A stretch of DNA of 64,000 nt from G963663315 sp965204925 (GCA_965204925.1 OZ242021.1:1364001-1428000); one strand, 5' to 3'; positions 32,971-42,794 are shown, numbered from the stretch's first letter. The notes: generated by a model not told the origin, from the sequence alone. Numbers and translations: made by a program.

Positions 32971-34251
32971 ATGACTGACGACTCAGCCAGAAACGAGAAG
33001 CTGCTTTATTGTTCCTTTTGCGGCAAAAGCCAGCACGAGGCCAGAAAATTGATTGCCGGGCCATCTGTCTTTATTTGTGCCGAATGTGTCGATCTTTGCA
33101 ACGGAATTATTCGCGATGAAATCACGGGCGAGGCTTTCCCCCCGGGAAACAGGCCCGGATATCCGAACCCCCGGGAAATCCACGCTATTCTTAATGACTA
33201 CGTGATCGGACAGCAGGAGGCCAAGAAGATGCTGTCCGTTGCCGTTTATAACCACTACAAAAGAATTGAAAACGAAGAGTCGAATTCTGGCATTGATATT
33301 TCCAAGAGTAATATTCTCCTGATCGGTCCGACCGGGTCGGGCAAAACGTTGCTGGCCGAAACACTGGCGAAACAATTGAACGTCCCGTTTACGATTGCCG
33401 ATGCGACCACGCTGACCGAGGCTGGTTATGTCGGTGAGGATGTCGAAAATATTATTCAAAAACTGCTTCAGGCGTGCGATTATGAAGTTGAAAAAGCCGA
33501 GGTCGGGATTGTTTATATTGACGAGATTGACAAGGTGTCGCGCAAGGCCGAAGGCCCGTCCATTACCCGGGATGTTTCCGGAGAGGGTGTTCAGCAGGCC
33601 TTGCTGAAACTGATCGAGGGCACTGTCGCCGCGATCCCTCCACATGGTGGACGCAAACATCCGCACCAGGAGTTGCTGCAGGTCGATACCCGCAATATCC
33701 TGTTCATATGTGGCGGCGCTTTCGCGGGGATCGAGAAGATTATTCAGGAGCGCACCGAGAAGTCCGGCATCGGATTCGGCGCCGATATCAGGGATAAATC
33801 AGCAGATCAAAGATCCAGCGAGCTGCTTGGGAAGCTGGAGCCCGAAGATCTGGTCAAGTTCGGATTGATCCCCGAATTTGTGGGCCGGCTCCCGGTAATT
33901 GCGACGCTTGAAGAGCTGGATGAAGAATCCCTTGTGCGGATTCTGGTTGAACCCAAAAACGCACTGACAAAACAGTATCAGACCCTGTTCAAATTCGAAG
34001 GTGTCGATTTGGAGTTCCGTGAAGATTCGTTGCACCAGATTGCGATCAAGGCCATGGACCGCAAATCAGGCGCCAGAGGGCTGCGCTCGATTATGGAGGG
34101 CGCCCTGATCGAGACGATGTACGAGTTACCATCCATTGAGGGGGTCAAAAAGGTTGTCGTCGATTCCTCCGTTATTACCGAAGGTTCGCGTCCGCTTTAT
34201 GTGTACGAGAAAAACAGAACCAAAAAAACGGCTGCCCTGTTGTCAACCTGA
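32971..34251 (+). CDS. clpX: ATP-dependent Clp protease ATP-binding subunit
   Basis: AAA+ unfoldase, 426 residues. N-terminal zinc-binding domain (CSFCGKSQ, CAECVDLC), Walker A GPTGSGKTLLAE (about residue 117), Walker B VYIDEIDK, pore loop GYVGEDVE, and the ClpP-docking IGF loop in KSGIGFGADI (about 268). Intact and at standard length. The partner protease is directly upstream. Confidence 0.96.
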   Translation: MTDDSARNEKLLYCSFCGKSQHEARKLIAGPSVFICAECVDLCNGIIRDEITGEAFPPGNRPGYPNPREIHAILNDYVIGQQEAKKMLSVAVYNHYKRIENEESNSGIDISKSNILLIGPTGSGKTLLAETLAKQLNVPFTIADATTLTEAGYVGEDVENIIQKLLQACDYEVEKAEVGIVYIDEIDKVSRKAEGPSITRDVSGEGVQQALLKLIEGTVAAIPPHGGRKHPHQELLQVDTRNILFICGGAFAGIEKIIQERTEKSGIGFGADIRDKSADQRSSELLGKLEPEDLVKFGLIPEFVGRLPVIATLEELDEESLVRILVEPKNALTKQYQTLFKFEGVDLEFREDSLHQIAIKAMDRKSGARGLRSIMEGALIETMYELPSIEGVKKVVVDSSVITEGSRPLYVYEKNRTKKTAALLST

Positions 34252-34267
34252 ACACGACTGATTGCTT

Positions 34268-35281
34268 ATGGGCGAACCTGTTTCCCTGAAGTCCGGTCAG
34301 CGGACAAAAGGGCCGTGGAACTGGCGCCCGCAGTTACCTTTGGTAATGCCGCCGATTTTTGTATGGCCGCCGCAACCCGTCGGCGCGTTGAAATTTATTC
34401 TGGGCAGGGGGTTCGTGCTCTCCCAGATGATGATTTTTGTTTTGCTGGGTATTGTGGTCTGGCTTTTCCTCTCCCCGGGAATAGAGAGATGGAAGACTTT
34501 TTCGCCAGATTGGGTCTTTCAGGTCTGGGCGATCAATATGGGACTCTCGGTGGTGGTGGCGGGCGGCCTGCACCTTTATTTCCATGCCTGGAAATGCCAG
34601 GGCAAGGTGCAAAAATACGATCATCGGGAGTTGTCCCGAAACAACCGGGCATTCCTTTTCAACAATCAGGTTCGGGATAATATTTTCTGGAGTTGCGCCA
34701 GCGGTGTTACGGTCTGGACCGGATTTCAGGTATTGCTGATGTGGGCTTATGCCAATCAGATCATCTCCTGGAATTCCTGGTCGGGTAATCCCTACTGGTT
34801 CGTCAGCCTGTTCCTGGTATTGACGGCATGGGAGTCGATGCATTTTTATTTCGTACATCGGTTTCTTCATTGGCCGCCGTTATACAGGATTGCCCATGCT
34901 CTGCATCACAAAAACGTCACAGTCGGACCCTGGTCTGGGTTGGCCATGCATCCGGTCGAGCACCTGTTGTATTTCAGCACCGTGCTTGTTCATCTGGTCA
35001 TTTCTTCCCACCCGATCCACCTGTTTTTCCATATCTACCTGACCGCGCTGTCGGCCTATACCGGGCATGTCGGTTTCGAATCGTTCGTAATCAAGGGTAA
35101 ATCCACACTCGGGGTCGCAAACCTGTTTCATCATCTCCATCACCGATATTTCGAATGCAACTACGGGACGCCGTATATGCCTTGGGACAAATGGCTTGGT
35201 ACCATGCATGACGGTACCGTGGAAGCAACCCGCAGAATCAACCAGCGACGGGTTGGCATGAAACCCGAAACCAGTACATGA
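34268..35281 (+). CDS. Sterol desaturase / fatty acid hydroxylase family membrane protein
   Basis: Integral-membrane di-iron enzyme family, about 337 residues. The histidine boxes are visible: HFYFVHRFLHWPPLY (HxxxxRxxH-like), AHALHHKN, MHPVEHL and FHHLHHRYFECNYG near the C-terminus, separated by four or more transmembrane helices. It would oxidise a lipid (fatty acid, sterol or carotenoid). ATG 34268 is preferred to a TTG two codons before. The thioredoxin-like gene overlaps its stop by four bases. Confidence 0.8.
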   Translation: MGEPVSLKSGQRTKGPWNWRPQLPLVMPPIFVWPPQPVGALKFILGRGFVLSQMMIFVLLGIVVWLFLSPGIERWKTFSPDWVFQVWAINMGLSVVVAGGLHLYFHAWKCQGKVQKYDHRELSRNNRAFLFNNQVRDNIFWSCASGVTVWTGFQVLLMWAYANQIISWNSWSGNPYWFVSLFLVLTAWESMHFYFVHRFLHWPPLYRIAHALHHKNVTVGPWSGLAMHPVEHLLYFSTVLVHLVISSHPIHLFFHIYLTALSAYTGHVGFESFVIKGKSTLGVANLFHHLHHRYFECNYGTPYMPWDKWLGTMHDGTVEATRRINQRRVGMKPETST

Positions 35282-35793
35282 TTGCCCCGGAATTACAGGT
35301 CTCGCGGTGGTTTAATACCGAACAACCCATCACTCTCTCCCGTTTGCGCGGCAAGGTAGTCCTGATCGAGGCTTTCCAGATGCTGTGTCCCGGTTGTGTG
35401 ATTCATGGTCTGCCTCTTGCACAGAAAGTCCGCAGCGCATTTCCGTCACAAGCCGTTGCTGTGATTGGGCTGCACACGGTTTTTGAACATCATGATGCGA
35501 TGACCCCCGTTTCGCTCAAGGCCTTTCTTCACGAATACCGAATTTCTTTTCCGGTCGGAGTTGATGAGGCCGGGACAGGGGCGCTCCCCAGAACGATGGA
35601 GGCCTATCAAATGCAGGGGACACCCAGTACAATTCTGGTTGACAAGTCCGGACAGGTAAGAATGCACCAATTCGGTGATGTGTCGGAAATGAAACTCGGC
35701 GCTGAAATTGCCACGCTACTGGGTGAACAGGAGGCACAGGCTGATTCCTGTGACCACTCGCAGAGCCTGCAGGAGCGGCGTCCGGTATCTTGA
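35278..35793 (+). CDS. Thioredoxin-fold protein (TlpA/peroxiredoxin-like)
   Basis: A 171-residue protein with a thioredoxin fold. LRGKVVLIEAFQMLCPGCVI carries a CPGC redox pair (about residues 37-40), and the cis-proline strand QGTPSTILVDKSG (about 112) follows. No signal peptide is seen, so it is probably cytoplasmic. The ATGA overlap with the hydroxylase suggests functional linkage, perhaps as a reductant or protector of the di-iron enzyme; this is inference. Confidence 0.75.
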   Translation: MIAPELQVSRWFNTEQPITLSRLRGKVVLIEAFQMLCPGCVIHGLPLAQKVRSAFPSQAVAVIGLHTVFEHHDAMTPVSLKAFLHEYRISFPVGVDEAGTGALPRTMEAYQMQGTPSTILVDKSGQVRMHQFGDVSEMKLGAEIATLLGEQEAQADSCDHSQSLQERRPVS

Positions 35794-35828
35794 GGGAACC
35801 GGATAAGTGATCGAATGTGAAACGGCGG

Positions 35829-35857
35829 TTGTTTTTTCCATGATTTCAGGATAGAAT
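35829..35857 (+). promoter_or_regulatory. Candidate sigma-70 promoter of rpoD
   Basis: TTGTTT (35829-35834) and TAGAAT (35852-35857) with a 17-base spacer, about 108 bases before the rpoD ATG. Confidence 0.4.
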
Positions 35858-35965
35858 ATGGGGTTGATTTTTCTGAACCTTGTGTTAATCGGGGTATCTG
35901 TTTTCCTTGGAGCAATACATACTAACCGAAGCGGCAGATAGCCTGTGAGGCAGCAGAAATAACCG

Positions 35966-37888
35966 ATGAGTAAAGATATCCGGCTCAAAAAAGTTACCTC
36001 GAAACCCGAATCCGGAAACGACAGGATCGGGGAAGGCCGGATTGTCGAATCCAAAGCGAAAACTCCGCTTGACGCTGAGAAAAAGGACTCGTCCGAATCC
36101 CGGTCCGATCTGAAAAAACTGGTTCTTAAGGGCAAGGACCAGGGCTTTTTGACTTATGCCGAGATCAACGATCATTTGCCGGAAAATATGCATGACACGG
36201 ATCAGATCGAGGTCGTTGTCAATATGATCAATGATATGGGTATCGAGGTAGTGGACAAGGCGCCGGATACGGATATCATGACCCTGAAAAGGGACAATCC
36301 CGAAGACCAGGAGGTTGCGGAAGAAGTCAGTGTCGCGCTGAAAACCGTCGTTGAAAGTGAGTTCGGTCGAACCACCGATCCGGTTCGAATGTATATGCGT
36401 GAGATGGGAACGGTGGAGCTGTTGACGAGGGAGGACGAAATCGCTCTTGCCCAACGAATCGAGGCAGGTAACCGTGAGAGCGCAGCCGCAATAGCGCTTA
36501 CCCCGGCAGCCGTTCGGCAAGTGCTGGATTTTGCCAGCCGCGTCAAGGCCGGTGAAATGAAGTTGTCGGATGTGGTTGTTGATTTCATGGAGTTGAATGC
36601 TTTGGACGATAAAACGGTGGCCACTCCCGGGGAGCCTGGTCAAAACGCGGCAGAATCGGAAGGCCTGCCAAACGGCCCTGATCCAGACGACGCGATTGCC
36701 CGTTTCCAGAGGATGAACCGGCTCTGGGATTCCCTGAACAAGGCGATTAATACCCACGGTCTGGGCAGCAGGCAAGCGTTGCGAAATCGCGAAAAACTGG
36801 GTAACGAACTGTTACAAATCAAATTCGTGCCGGCAAAACTGGATATTCTCGCTTCAACATTGCGAGATTGTATGGCCGATGTAAAGGAGTGTGAACGCAG
36901 TATCGCAAATTACTGTGTCAACTATGGAAAGATTCCGAGGAAACGATTCCTGGAAGTTTTCCGTGGCAACGAGACCAATATGGAGTGGTTCGAACGGTTG
37001 ACCGGGAAGTATCCGCAAGAGCAGGCCCAGCTGGAAAAATACAGGGGCAAGATTGCCCATTATACGGACCGGCTCATCAGGGTACAGGACAAGGCTGGCC
37101 TGGAAATGGCGGACCTGAAGAATCTGAGCCGGAAACTTTCGATCGGTGAAGCCAAGGCCCGGCGCGCCAAGAAAGAAATGGTCGAGGCCAATCTGCGGCT
37201 GGTTATTTCGATTGCGAAGAAATATACCAATCGTGGTTTGCAGTTCCTGGATCTGATTCAGGAAGGTAATATCGGATTGATGAAGGCCGTCGACAAGTTC
37301 GAATATCGGCGTGGCTACAAATTTTCCACCTATGCTACCTGGTGGATTCGTCAGGCCATTACCCGTTCCATCGCGGACCAGGCCAGAACGATCCGCATCC
37401 CGGTGCACATGATTGAGACGATCAACAAGCTCAATCGTGTGTCCCGCCAGATTCTTCAGGAAAAAGGACGCGAAGCGCTGCCCTGTGAACTGGCCGAACG
37501 CATGGAGTTGAGCGAAGACAAGGTGCGTAAGGTGCTGAAGATTGCCAAAGAGCCGATCTCAATGGAGATGCCGGTGGGTGATGACGAAGATTCACATCTT
37601 GGGGATTTTATTGAAGACAAGAACATCAAGGCCCCGATTGATATTGCGACGACGTCGGGATTAAAAGACGCGACACACGACATTCTGAGGTCGCTGACCG
37701 ACCGCGAGGCCAAAGTACTGCAAATGCGTTTCGGTATAGGCCTGAGTACCGATCATACGCTGGAAGAAGTGGGCAAGCGGTTCGACGTTACCCGCGAGCG
37801 CATTCGACAGATTGAAGCCAAGGCATTGAGAAAGCTGCGCCATCCGAGTCGTTCGGAGCACTTGAGAAGTTTTCTGGAAAGCAGTTAA
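35966..37888 (+). CDS. rpoD: RNA polymerase primary sigma factor RpoD
   Basis: A 640-residue group 1 sigma-70. Region 1.1 (about residues 45-110, DQGFLTYAEINDHLP), region 1.2/2 start TDPVRMYMREMGTVELLTRE, a non-conserved acidic insertion, region 2.3-2.4 FSTYATWWIRQAITRSIADQ, region 3 IPVHMIETINKLNRVSRQ and region 4.2 VTRERIRQIEAKALRKLRHP. Full length and intact. Followed by tRNA-Ile(CAT). Confidence 0.96.
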   Translation: MSKDIRLKKVTSKPESGNDRIGEGRIVESKAKTPLDAEKKDSSESRSDLKKLVLKGKDQGFLTYAEINDHLPENMHDTDQIEVVVNMINDMGIEVVDKAPDTDIMTLKRDNPEDQEVAEEVSVALKTVVESEFGRTTDPVRMYMREMGTVELLTREDEIALAQRIEAGNRESAAAIALTPAAVRQVLDFASRVKAGEMKLSDVVVDFMELNALDDKTVATPGEPGQNAAESEGLPNGPDPDDAIARFQRMNRLWDSLNKAINTHGLGSRQALRNREKLGNELLQIKFVPAKLDILASTLRDCMADVKECERSIANYCVNYGKIPRKRFLEVFRGNETNMEWFERLTGKYPQEQAQLEKYRGKIAHYTDRLIRVQDKAGLEMADLKNLSRKLSIGEAKARRAKKEMVEANLRLVISIAKKYTNRGLQFLDLIQEGNIGLMKAVDKFEYRRGYKFSTYATWWIRQAITRSIADQARTIRIPVHMIETINKLNRVSRQILQEKGREALPCELAERMELSEDKVRKVLKIAKEPISMEMPVGDDEDSHLGDFIEDKNIKAPIDIATTSGLKDATHDILRSLTDREAKVLQMRFGIGLSTDHTLEEVGKRFDVTRERIRQIEAKALRKLRHPSRSEHLRSFLESS

Positions 37889-37967
37889 CGGCTATTGGTA
37901 AATCGGCAGACATCCCGGCATTTTCGGGCAGGTCCGCGACAGTCGGGAGCCCCACATCTATTCTCAC

Positions 37968-38044
37968 GGGCCTGTAGCTCAGTTGGTTAGAGCAGTGGAC
38001 TCATAATCCATTGGTCGCAGGTTCAAGTCCTGCCGGGCCCACCA
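37968..38044 (+). tRNA. tRNA with anticodon CAT, probably tRNA-Ile2 (lysidine type)
   Basis: Acceptor GGGCCTG/CGGGCCC with encoded ACCA; anticodon loop CTCATAA. The GGACTCATAATCC arm and AGGTTCAAGTCCT T-arm resemble E. coli ileX rather than elongator Met, so the anticodon C is probably modified to lysidine by TilS. Confidence 0.85.
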
Positions 38045-38133
38045 GCTTCAGGCGTTCCGCCTGGCGGTAACGCGGTAATCTTGCTGTTAACTGTTTTGGA
38101 GGCCGCGCACTACACTGAACAACCGAGAGAACA

Positions 38134-38460
38134 ATGAAAAAGACCGGGCCTGCTATCAGGAAACAGCGCCGTCAAATAGTACAAAATCGGGGGTTCCGCC
38201 CTTGGTGGTTCGAGACCGGTTCGCCGGAATTCCTGTTCCGGGCGCTGATGGATCAGGAGGTCAGCCCGATTGAACTGGAGTTCAAGATGGCGGAAGGTGA
38301 AGGGGAGACGGAGGACGTCCTGGACCGGGCCATAGCTCAGATGCGGGACCGGGGGTACGGGGAAAAGTACCGGGACCGAGGGGAACCGCTCCGCCTGGTG
38401 GCCCTGGTATTTGGCCGGAGCGGGCGCAATCTGCTAGAGATTCGTGCCGAATCTGCCTGA
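38134..38460 (+). pseudogene. Internally deleted remnant of an AAA-ATPase-like/PD-(D/E)XK gene
   Basis: A 108-residue frame. From residue 20, NRGFRPWWFETGSPEFLF aligns with NRKFKPWWYETGTPSFLY in the middle of the intact 12631 gene. Residues 48-105 (IELEFKMAE...LDRAIAQMRDRGYGEKYR...LVALVFGRSGRNL) align with its C-terminal end. About 165 residues between these and the whole ATPase half are absent, but the two pieces remain in frame. The lysine of the nuclease motif survives (EFK) while its Asp partner is lost, so no activity is expected. The first 19 residues have no match. Confidence 0.7.
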
Positions 38461-38555
38461 CTGACTCTCTGCAGGTCCATTGATGGCTGGAATACTACTT
38501 TTGCGCCTTTACCGTAAGGAACAGAAATTGATACTGATTGACTCGGGTGGCGATC

Positions 38556-39617
38556 ATGTCCGATGCGAACAGTTCGCCAGACAGTGATCTGGCCTACCAG
38601 ACGGAAATTCTGCAAGGTGTTTCCCGCACTTTTGCACTCACTATCCCGCGGCTTCCCGCTGAATTGCGTGATGTGGTAGGCAATGCCTACCTGTTGTGCC
38701 GGATCATCGACACGATCGAAGACGTTGCGGTCTTGTCCCTGGCGCAGAAACAGGCGTTTTCGGAACGCTTTATCAACATTGTCGCCGGTCGTGAACGGGC
38801 TGAGCCTTTCGCTCACAAGCTGGGCGCCTTGCTGTCAGGCTCGACCGCCACAAGCGAGCACGCCCTGATTATCAATATGGACCGGGTTATCCGTGTCACC
38901 GCAACGTTCAACGCCGTCCAGCGCGGAGCCCTGGAACGCTGCGTGACGGTCATGTCCCGGGGCATGATGGAGTTTCAGCAAAGCGCGACGCTGGATGGAC
39001 TCAGTGATCTGGCCCACCTGGACCGTTACTGTTACCATGTTGCCGGGGTGGTCGGTGAGATGCTGACCGAACTGTTTTGCGACTACTCCGCCGAGATCGG
39101 TGAGCGGCGCGAGAATTTGCTGGCATTGTCGGTCTCCTTCGCGCAGGGGTTGCAGATGACTAATATTCTCAAGGATATGTGGGATGACCGGCGGCGTGGC
39201 GCGTGCTGGCTGCCGCGGGATATTTTCCTCGCGGCCGACATCAATGTGAGCGATCTGTCTGCCGGGTGCGGAGATCCCGGCTTCGTCAAGGGACTATCCC
39301 GACTGGTAGCCATTACCCGTTACCATCTGACCAATGCGTTGCGTTTCATCCTGATCATTCCGCCGCGTGAAACCGGCATCCGTCTGCACTGTCTGTGGGC
39401 GTTGGGCATGGCCGTGCTGACCCTGTTACGCATTCATGCGACTCCGATGTTCAGGAACGGTCAGGAAGTGAAGATATCACGGCGCAGTGTGTGGGCCGTC
39501 ACATTTATCACTCGTGCCGTGGTGCGTTCGAATGTGGCGTTGAAGCTACTCTTCCGGGCGCTGACCCACCGCCTTCCTCGCGCTGAATCGGGGGATTTCG
39601 TGCAGGCTCGCCTGTAG
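38556..39617 (+). CDS. Squalene/phytoene synthase family protein (squalene synthase-like)
   Basis: A 353-residue prenyl-condensing enzyme. First acidic motif LLCRIIDTIEDV (about residue 53), SRTFALTIPRLP near the start, HLDRYCYHVAGVVGEML (substrate tyrosine region) and the second acidic motif NILKDMWDDRRRG (about 207). A C-terminal hydrophobic segment (LHCLWALGMAVLTLL) could anchor it to the membrane. The SRTF and DTIED wording fits farnesyl-diphosphate farnesyltransferases better than phytoene synthases. ATG 38556 has GGTGG six bases upstream. Precedes ispH, so both act in isoprenoid supply. Confidence 0.75.
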   Translation: MSDANSSPDSDLAYQTEILQGVSRTFALTIPRLPAELRDVVGNAYLLCRIIDTIEDVAVLSLAQKQAFSERFINIVAGRERAEPFAHKLGALLSGSTATSEHALIINMDRVIRVTATFNAVQRGALERCVTVMSRGMMEFQQSATLDGLSDLAHLDRYCYHVAGVVGEMLTELFCDYSAEIGERRENLLALSVSFAQGLQMTNILKDMWDDRRRGACWLPRDIFLAADINVSDLSAGCGDPGFVKGLSRLVAITRYHLTNALRFILIIPPRETGIRLHCLWALGMAVLTLLRIHATPMFRNGQEVKISRRSVWAVTFITRAVVRSNVALKLLFRALTHRLPRAESGDFVQARL

Positions 39618-39685
39618 TCTGCGGCCTCGGGATCCTGTTTTTATGATAAGGTTGGCGTGGCAACAGAACCTGAACGATCATTTCG

Positions 39686-40651
39686 GTGGAAAAGAAAACA
39701 ATACGAGTCATTTTAGCCCGGCCGCGCGGATTTTGCGCTGGAGTGGACCGTGCCATTAAAATCGTTGAGGAGGCGCTGACCCGTTACAGCGCTCCGGTCT
39801 ATGTGCGGCACGAAATCGTTCATAACCGGCGCGTTGTTGAGAATCTTGAGGGCAGAGGCGTACATTTTGTCGATCGGATCGACCAGATTCCTGACGGAGC
39901 GATTGCCGTTTTCAGCGCTCATGGTGTCTCGAAGCAGGTTGAACTGGAAGCGTCGGGGCGGGATCTGCGACCGATAGACGCGACCTGTCCGCTCGTCTCC
40001 AAAGTGCATCGGGAAGGCCGGCGGTATGCCGCCAAAGGGTATGACATTGTTCTCATTGGCCACGAGAGTCATCCTGAAGTCGAGGGCACCCTGGGCCAGA
40101 TTGAGGGGCCGGTTTTTCTGGTCAGTGAGGTCAGGGATGTAGAGGCGTTGCAGGTACGCGATCCTGAAAAAGTTGCCTACATCACCCAGACCACACTGTC
40201 GGTTGACGATACACGGGAAGTTATCGACGAGTTGCGCCGCCGTTTTCCAAAAATCAGCGGGCCGGACACTCGCGACATTTGCTATGCAACCCAGAACCGT
40301 CAGGCTGCCGTACGCGAGCTGACTGCGCGTGTAGACCTGATACTGGTGGTAGGCGCCCACAACAGTTCCAATTCCAATCGCTTGTGTGAAGTCGGCAATA
40401 ACAGTGGCGTACCGAGCTACCTGATCGAGAACCCGTCGCATATTGATCCGCAGTGGCTGGACGGGTGCGAGAGTGTCGGGGTTACCGCCGGCGCTTCGAC
40501 TCCTGAGGAACTGGTGCAGGATTTGATCGGCAAGTTGCGCGAGTACGCTGATTTGCAGGTTTCGACGATGGACGGCGTAGAGGAGAATGTGCGTTTCCCC
40601 TTTCCCGTTGCGCTGCGCTCGGTCAAGGCCGTTGACGGGGCCGAACAATAG
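39686..40651 (+). CDS. ispH: 4-hydroxy-3-methylbut-2-enyl diphosphate reductase
   Basis: Iron-sulfur enzyme of the MEP pathway, last step to IPP and DMAPP, about 321 residues. Cluster cysteines lie in PRGFCAGVDRA (Cys17), DATCPLVSKVHRE and TRDICYATQNR. HEIVHN, GHESHPEVEGTLGQ and HNSSNSNRL line the substrate pocket. GTG start at 39686 without a clear ribosome-binding site. Followed by a convergent MFS gene. Confidence 0.95.
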   Translation: MEKKTIRVILARPRGFCAGVDRAIKIVEEALTRYSAPVYVRHEIVHNRRVVENLEGRGVHFVDRIDQIPDGAIAVFSAHGVSKQVELEASGRDLRPIDATCPLVSKVHREGRRYAAKGYDIVLIGHESHPEVEGTLGQIEGPVFLVSEVRDVEALQVRDPEKVAYITQTTLSVDDTREVIDELRRRFPKISGPDTRDICYATQNRQAAVRELTARVDLILVVGAHNSSNSNRLCEVGNNSGVPSYLIENPSHIDPQWLDGCESVGVTAGASTPEELVQDLIGKLREYADLQVSTMDGVEENVRFPFPVALRSVKAVDGAEQ

Positions 40652-40729
40652 CGCCGCCGGATTTGCCGCGCTTTTCGCGAGCTAGCCAGCCGGAGACCGG
40701 CAGGCGCCGCCCGTCGCTGTGCCGGCGCC

Positions 40730-40747
40730 CGGTCGAAACGACCGTTT
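40730..40747. terminator. Candidate bidirectional terminator between ispH and the MFS gene
   Basis: Perfect hairpin CGGTCG-AAA-CGACCG (40730-40744) followed by TTT, placed between convergent genes. The T-run is short, so efficiency is doubtful. Confidence 0.4.
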
Positions 40748-40753
40748 GCGGGT

Positions 40754-41986
40754 TCAGGCTTCCCTGGCAAGGGAGGTTGCGGGGTTCAGCCGGGCCAGGG
40801 GGCGCTCATTGATTGGCAGGTGAATGAGTGCGGCCAGTATGCCGAAAGCGACCCCTGCCCACCACATCCCGTCATATGACCCCGTCTGGTCGTAAATCAG
40901 CCCCCCCAGCCATACCCCCATGAAACTGCCGATCTGGTGACTCAGAAATACGATGCCAAACAGCGTTCCCAAGTATTTGATGCCGAAAACCTGGGCAACG
41001 ATACTTGTGGTCAGGGGTACGGTGGAAAGCCACAGTATGCCCATGGCTGCGGAAAAGGAAAGCATCACAAACGGTGTTTTCGGCAGTAATAACAGAAGCA
41101 GTATGACGACCGCGCGGGAAAAATAGATCAGGCTCAACCCGCACTTCTTGCTCCATCTCTGGCCGGCCAGCCCGGATGCGAACGATCCGAAAATATTCAG
41201 TAACCCGATCAGGGAAATCGAGTAAGCGCCAATGGCAGGGTCGAGGCCGAGATCTCTTGCGTATGTGGGGAAATGTACGGTAATGAAAGCGACGTGAAAG
41301 CCGCAGACAAAGAAGCCGGCGGTCAGAAGCAGATATCCGTGGTGTCGGAGCGCTTCTGTAATCGCGCCTTTCAAAGTCTGTTCCATATCCACGGACGATT
41401 CATTATCGTCTGCGCCGGCGGCGGAATCGGGCAGGCATAGCACCATGGGAATCAATAGCAATGTGATGCCGGCCAGCAAAAGCAACGCGGTGTGCCAGCC
41501 ATAAGCGGATATGAAACCCTGGCTGAGCGGAGAAAAAATGACCATTCCGAAAGACCCGGCCGCTGTCCCGAGGCCGAAAACAAGGGAACGCTTCTCTGGA
41601 CCTGTTGCCCGTACCATGGCGGTCAGGACCAGGGTGAATGCCGTAAACGCGACACCCAGACCGGTCAGTATGCCGCAGGTGAATTGCAGGGCAAACATGG
41701 ATTGTGAGTAAGCCATGCCCAATATCCCGGAGCAATACAGGAGAGTGCCGGCGATTATGACCTTGACCGCCCCGTTTTTATCGACGAGGGCGCCAGCGAA
41801 CGGTAATCCGATTCCCCATAGCAGATTCTGTAGCGCCATGGCGAGGCCAAAGATCTCCCGCGACCAGCCGTTGGCAGTGGTCATCGGTTCAAGGAACAGA
41901 CCGAAGCCCGAACGTATGCCGAAGCCCGTCATCGAAATCAGGCATCCGGCGATCAATACGACCAGAGGCGTACGCCAGGTTTTCAT
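40754..41986 (-). CDS. MFS transporter
   Basis: A 410-residue major facilitator with 12 predicted helices. The loop 2-3 signature is GLPFAGALVDKNGAVKV, and its counterpart in the second half is FASGLAGQRWSKKCG. The style (GFGIRSGFGLFLEPMTTANGW) resembles OFA/monocarboxylate-type carriers. The substrate is unknown. It is followed upstream on the same strand by an enoyl-CoA hydratase 31 bases away, perhaps one operon. Confidence 0.82.
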   Translation of the reverse strand: MKTWRTPLVVLIAGCLISMTGFGIRSGFGLFLEPMTTANGWSREIFGLAMALQNLLWGIGLPFAGALVDKNGAVKVIIAGTLLYCSGILGMAYSQSMFALQFTCGILTGLGVAFTAFTLVLTAMVRATGPEKRSLVFGLGTAAGSFGMVIFSPLSQGFISAYGWHTALLLLAGITLLLIPMVLCLPDSAAGADDNESSVDMEQTLKGAITEALRHHGYLLLTAGFFVCGFHVAFITVHFPTYARDLGLDPAIGAYSISLIGLLNIFGSFASGLAGQRWSKKCGLSLIYFSRAVVILLLLLLPKTPFVMLSFSAAMGILWLSTVPLTTSIVAQVFGIKYLGTLFGIVFLSHQIGSFMGVWLGGLIYDQTGSYDGMWWAGVAFGILAALIHLPINERPLARLNPATSLAREA

Positions 41987-42017
41987 ACTTGAGGCGGTGC
42001 GGGCAGAGGCCAGGTGG

Positions 42018-42794
42018 TTACCTGTGTTTCCAGTTGGCCGGGCGTTTTTCTACAAATGCGGCCATTCCCTCTTTTTGGTCTGCGGTCGCGAATACGGACT
42101 GGAATTGCCGGCGCTCGAATTGCAGCCCCGCCTGAAGATGGGTCTCCAGCGACTGGTTGACGCATTCCTTGACCATGGCTGTCATGGGCCGTGAGCGGGA
42201 GGCAATTTGTCTGGCGATTTTTTTTACTTCCTGCATGAAGCCGTCCTGCGGCAATATGCGCGCCACCAGACCCGCGCGTTCGGCCTCGTCTGCGTCCATC
42301 ATACGGCCGGTCAGACACATATCCATAGCTTTCGACTTGCCGATCAGCCGGGTCAGGCGCTGGCTCCCTCCCCATCCGGGTATGGCGCCAATCATGATCT
42401 CCGGCTGGCCGAATTTTGCCGATTCGGAAGCAAGGATGAAGTCACACATCATGGCCAGTTCGCAACCGCCGCCCAGAGCGTAGCCGCTTACCGCGGCGAT
42501 AATCGGTTTTTCACACTGACTGATAATGTTCTGCAAGCGCGCCGCATTGTCATCCAGATACATGTCCATGAACGTCCGGTCCTGCATTTCCCTGATATCC
42601 GCTCCCGCTGCAAATACTTTTTCGCTTCCGGTCAGAATGATCGCTCCGACCTGCCTGTCGAGAGACATTTCAGTAAAAGCCCGCGCCAGTTCATCCCGCA
42701 CCTCGACCGAGAGCGCGTTCAGGACTTTGGGCCGGTTGAAGGAAATCATGCCGATGTTTTCGTCTGTTTCAGTGGTAATTGTGTTGTACGTCAT
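42018..42794 (-). CDS. Enoyl-CoA hydratase/isomerase family protein
   Basis: A 258-residue crotonase-fold enzyme. Oxyanion-hole strand KVFAAGADIREM (about residue 60) and AVSGYALGGGCELAMMCDF (about 105) with the catalytic glutamate in GQPEIMIGAIPGWGGSQRLTRLIG (about 135-157), plus the second glutamate of the syn-hydratase type. Typical of fatty-acid beta-oxidation. Its ATG overlaps the stop of the upstream unknown gene (ATGA). Confidence 0.88.
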   Translation of the reverse strand: MTYNTITTETDENIGMISFNRPKVLNALSVEVRDELARAFTEMSLDRQVGAIILTGSEKVFAAGADIREMQDRTFMDMYLDDNAARLQNIISQCEKPIIAAVSGYALGGGCELAMMCDFILASESAKFGQPEIMIGAIPGWGGSQRLTRLIGKSKAMDMCLTGRMMDADEAERAGLVARILPQDGFMQEVKKIARQIASRSRPMTAMVKECVNQSLETHLQAGLQFERRQFQSVFATADQKEGMAAFVEKRPANWKHR

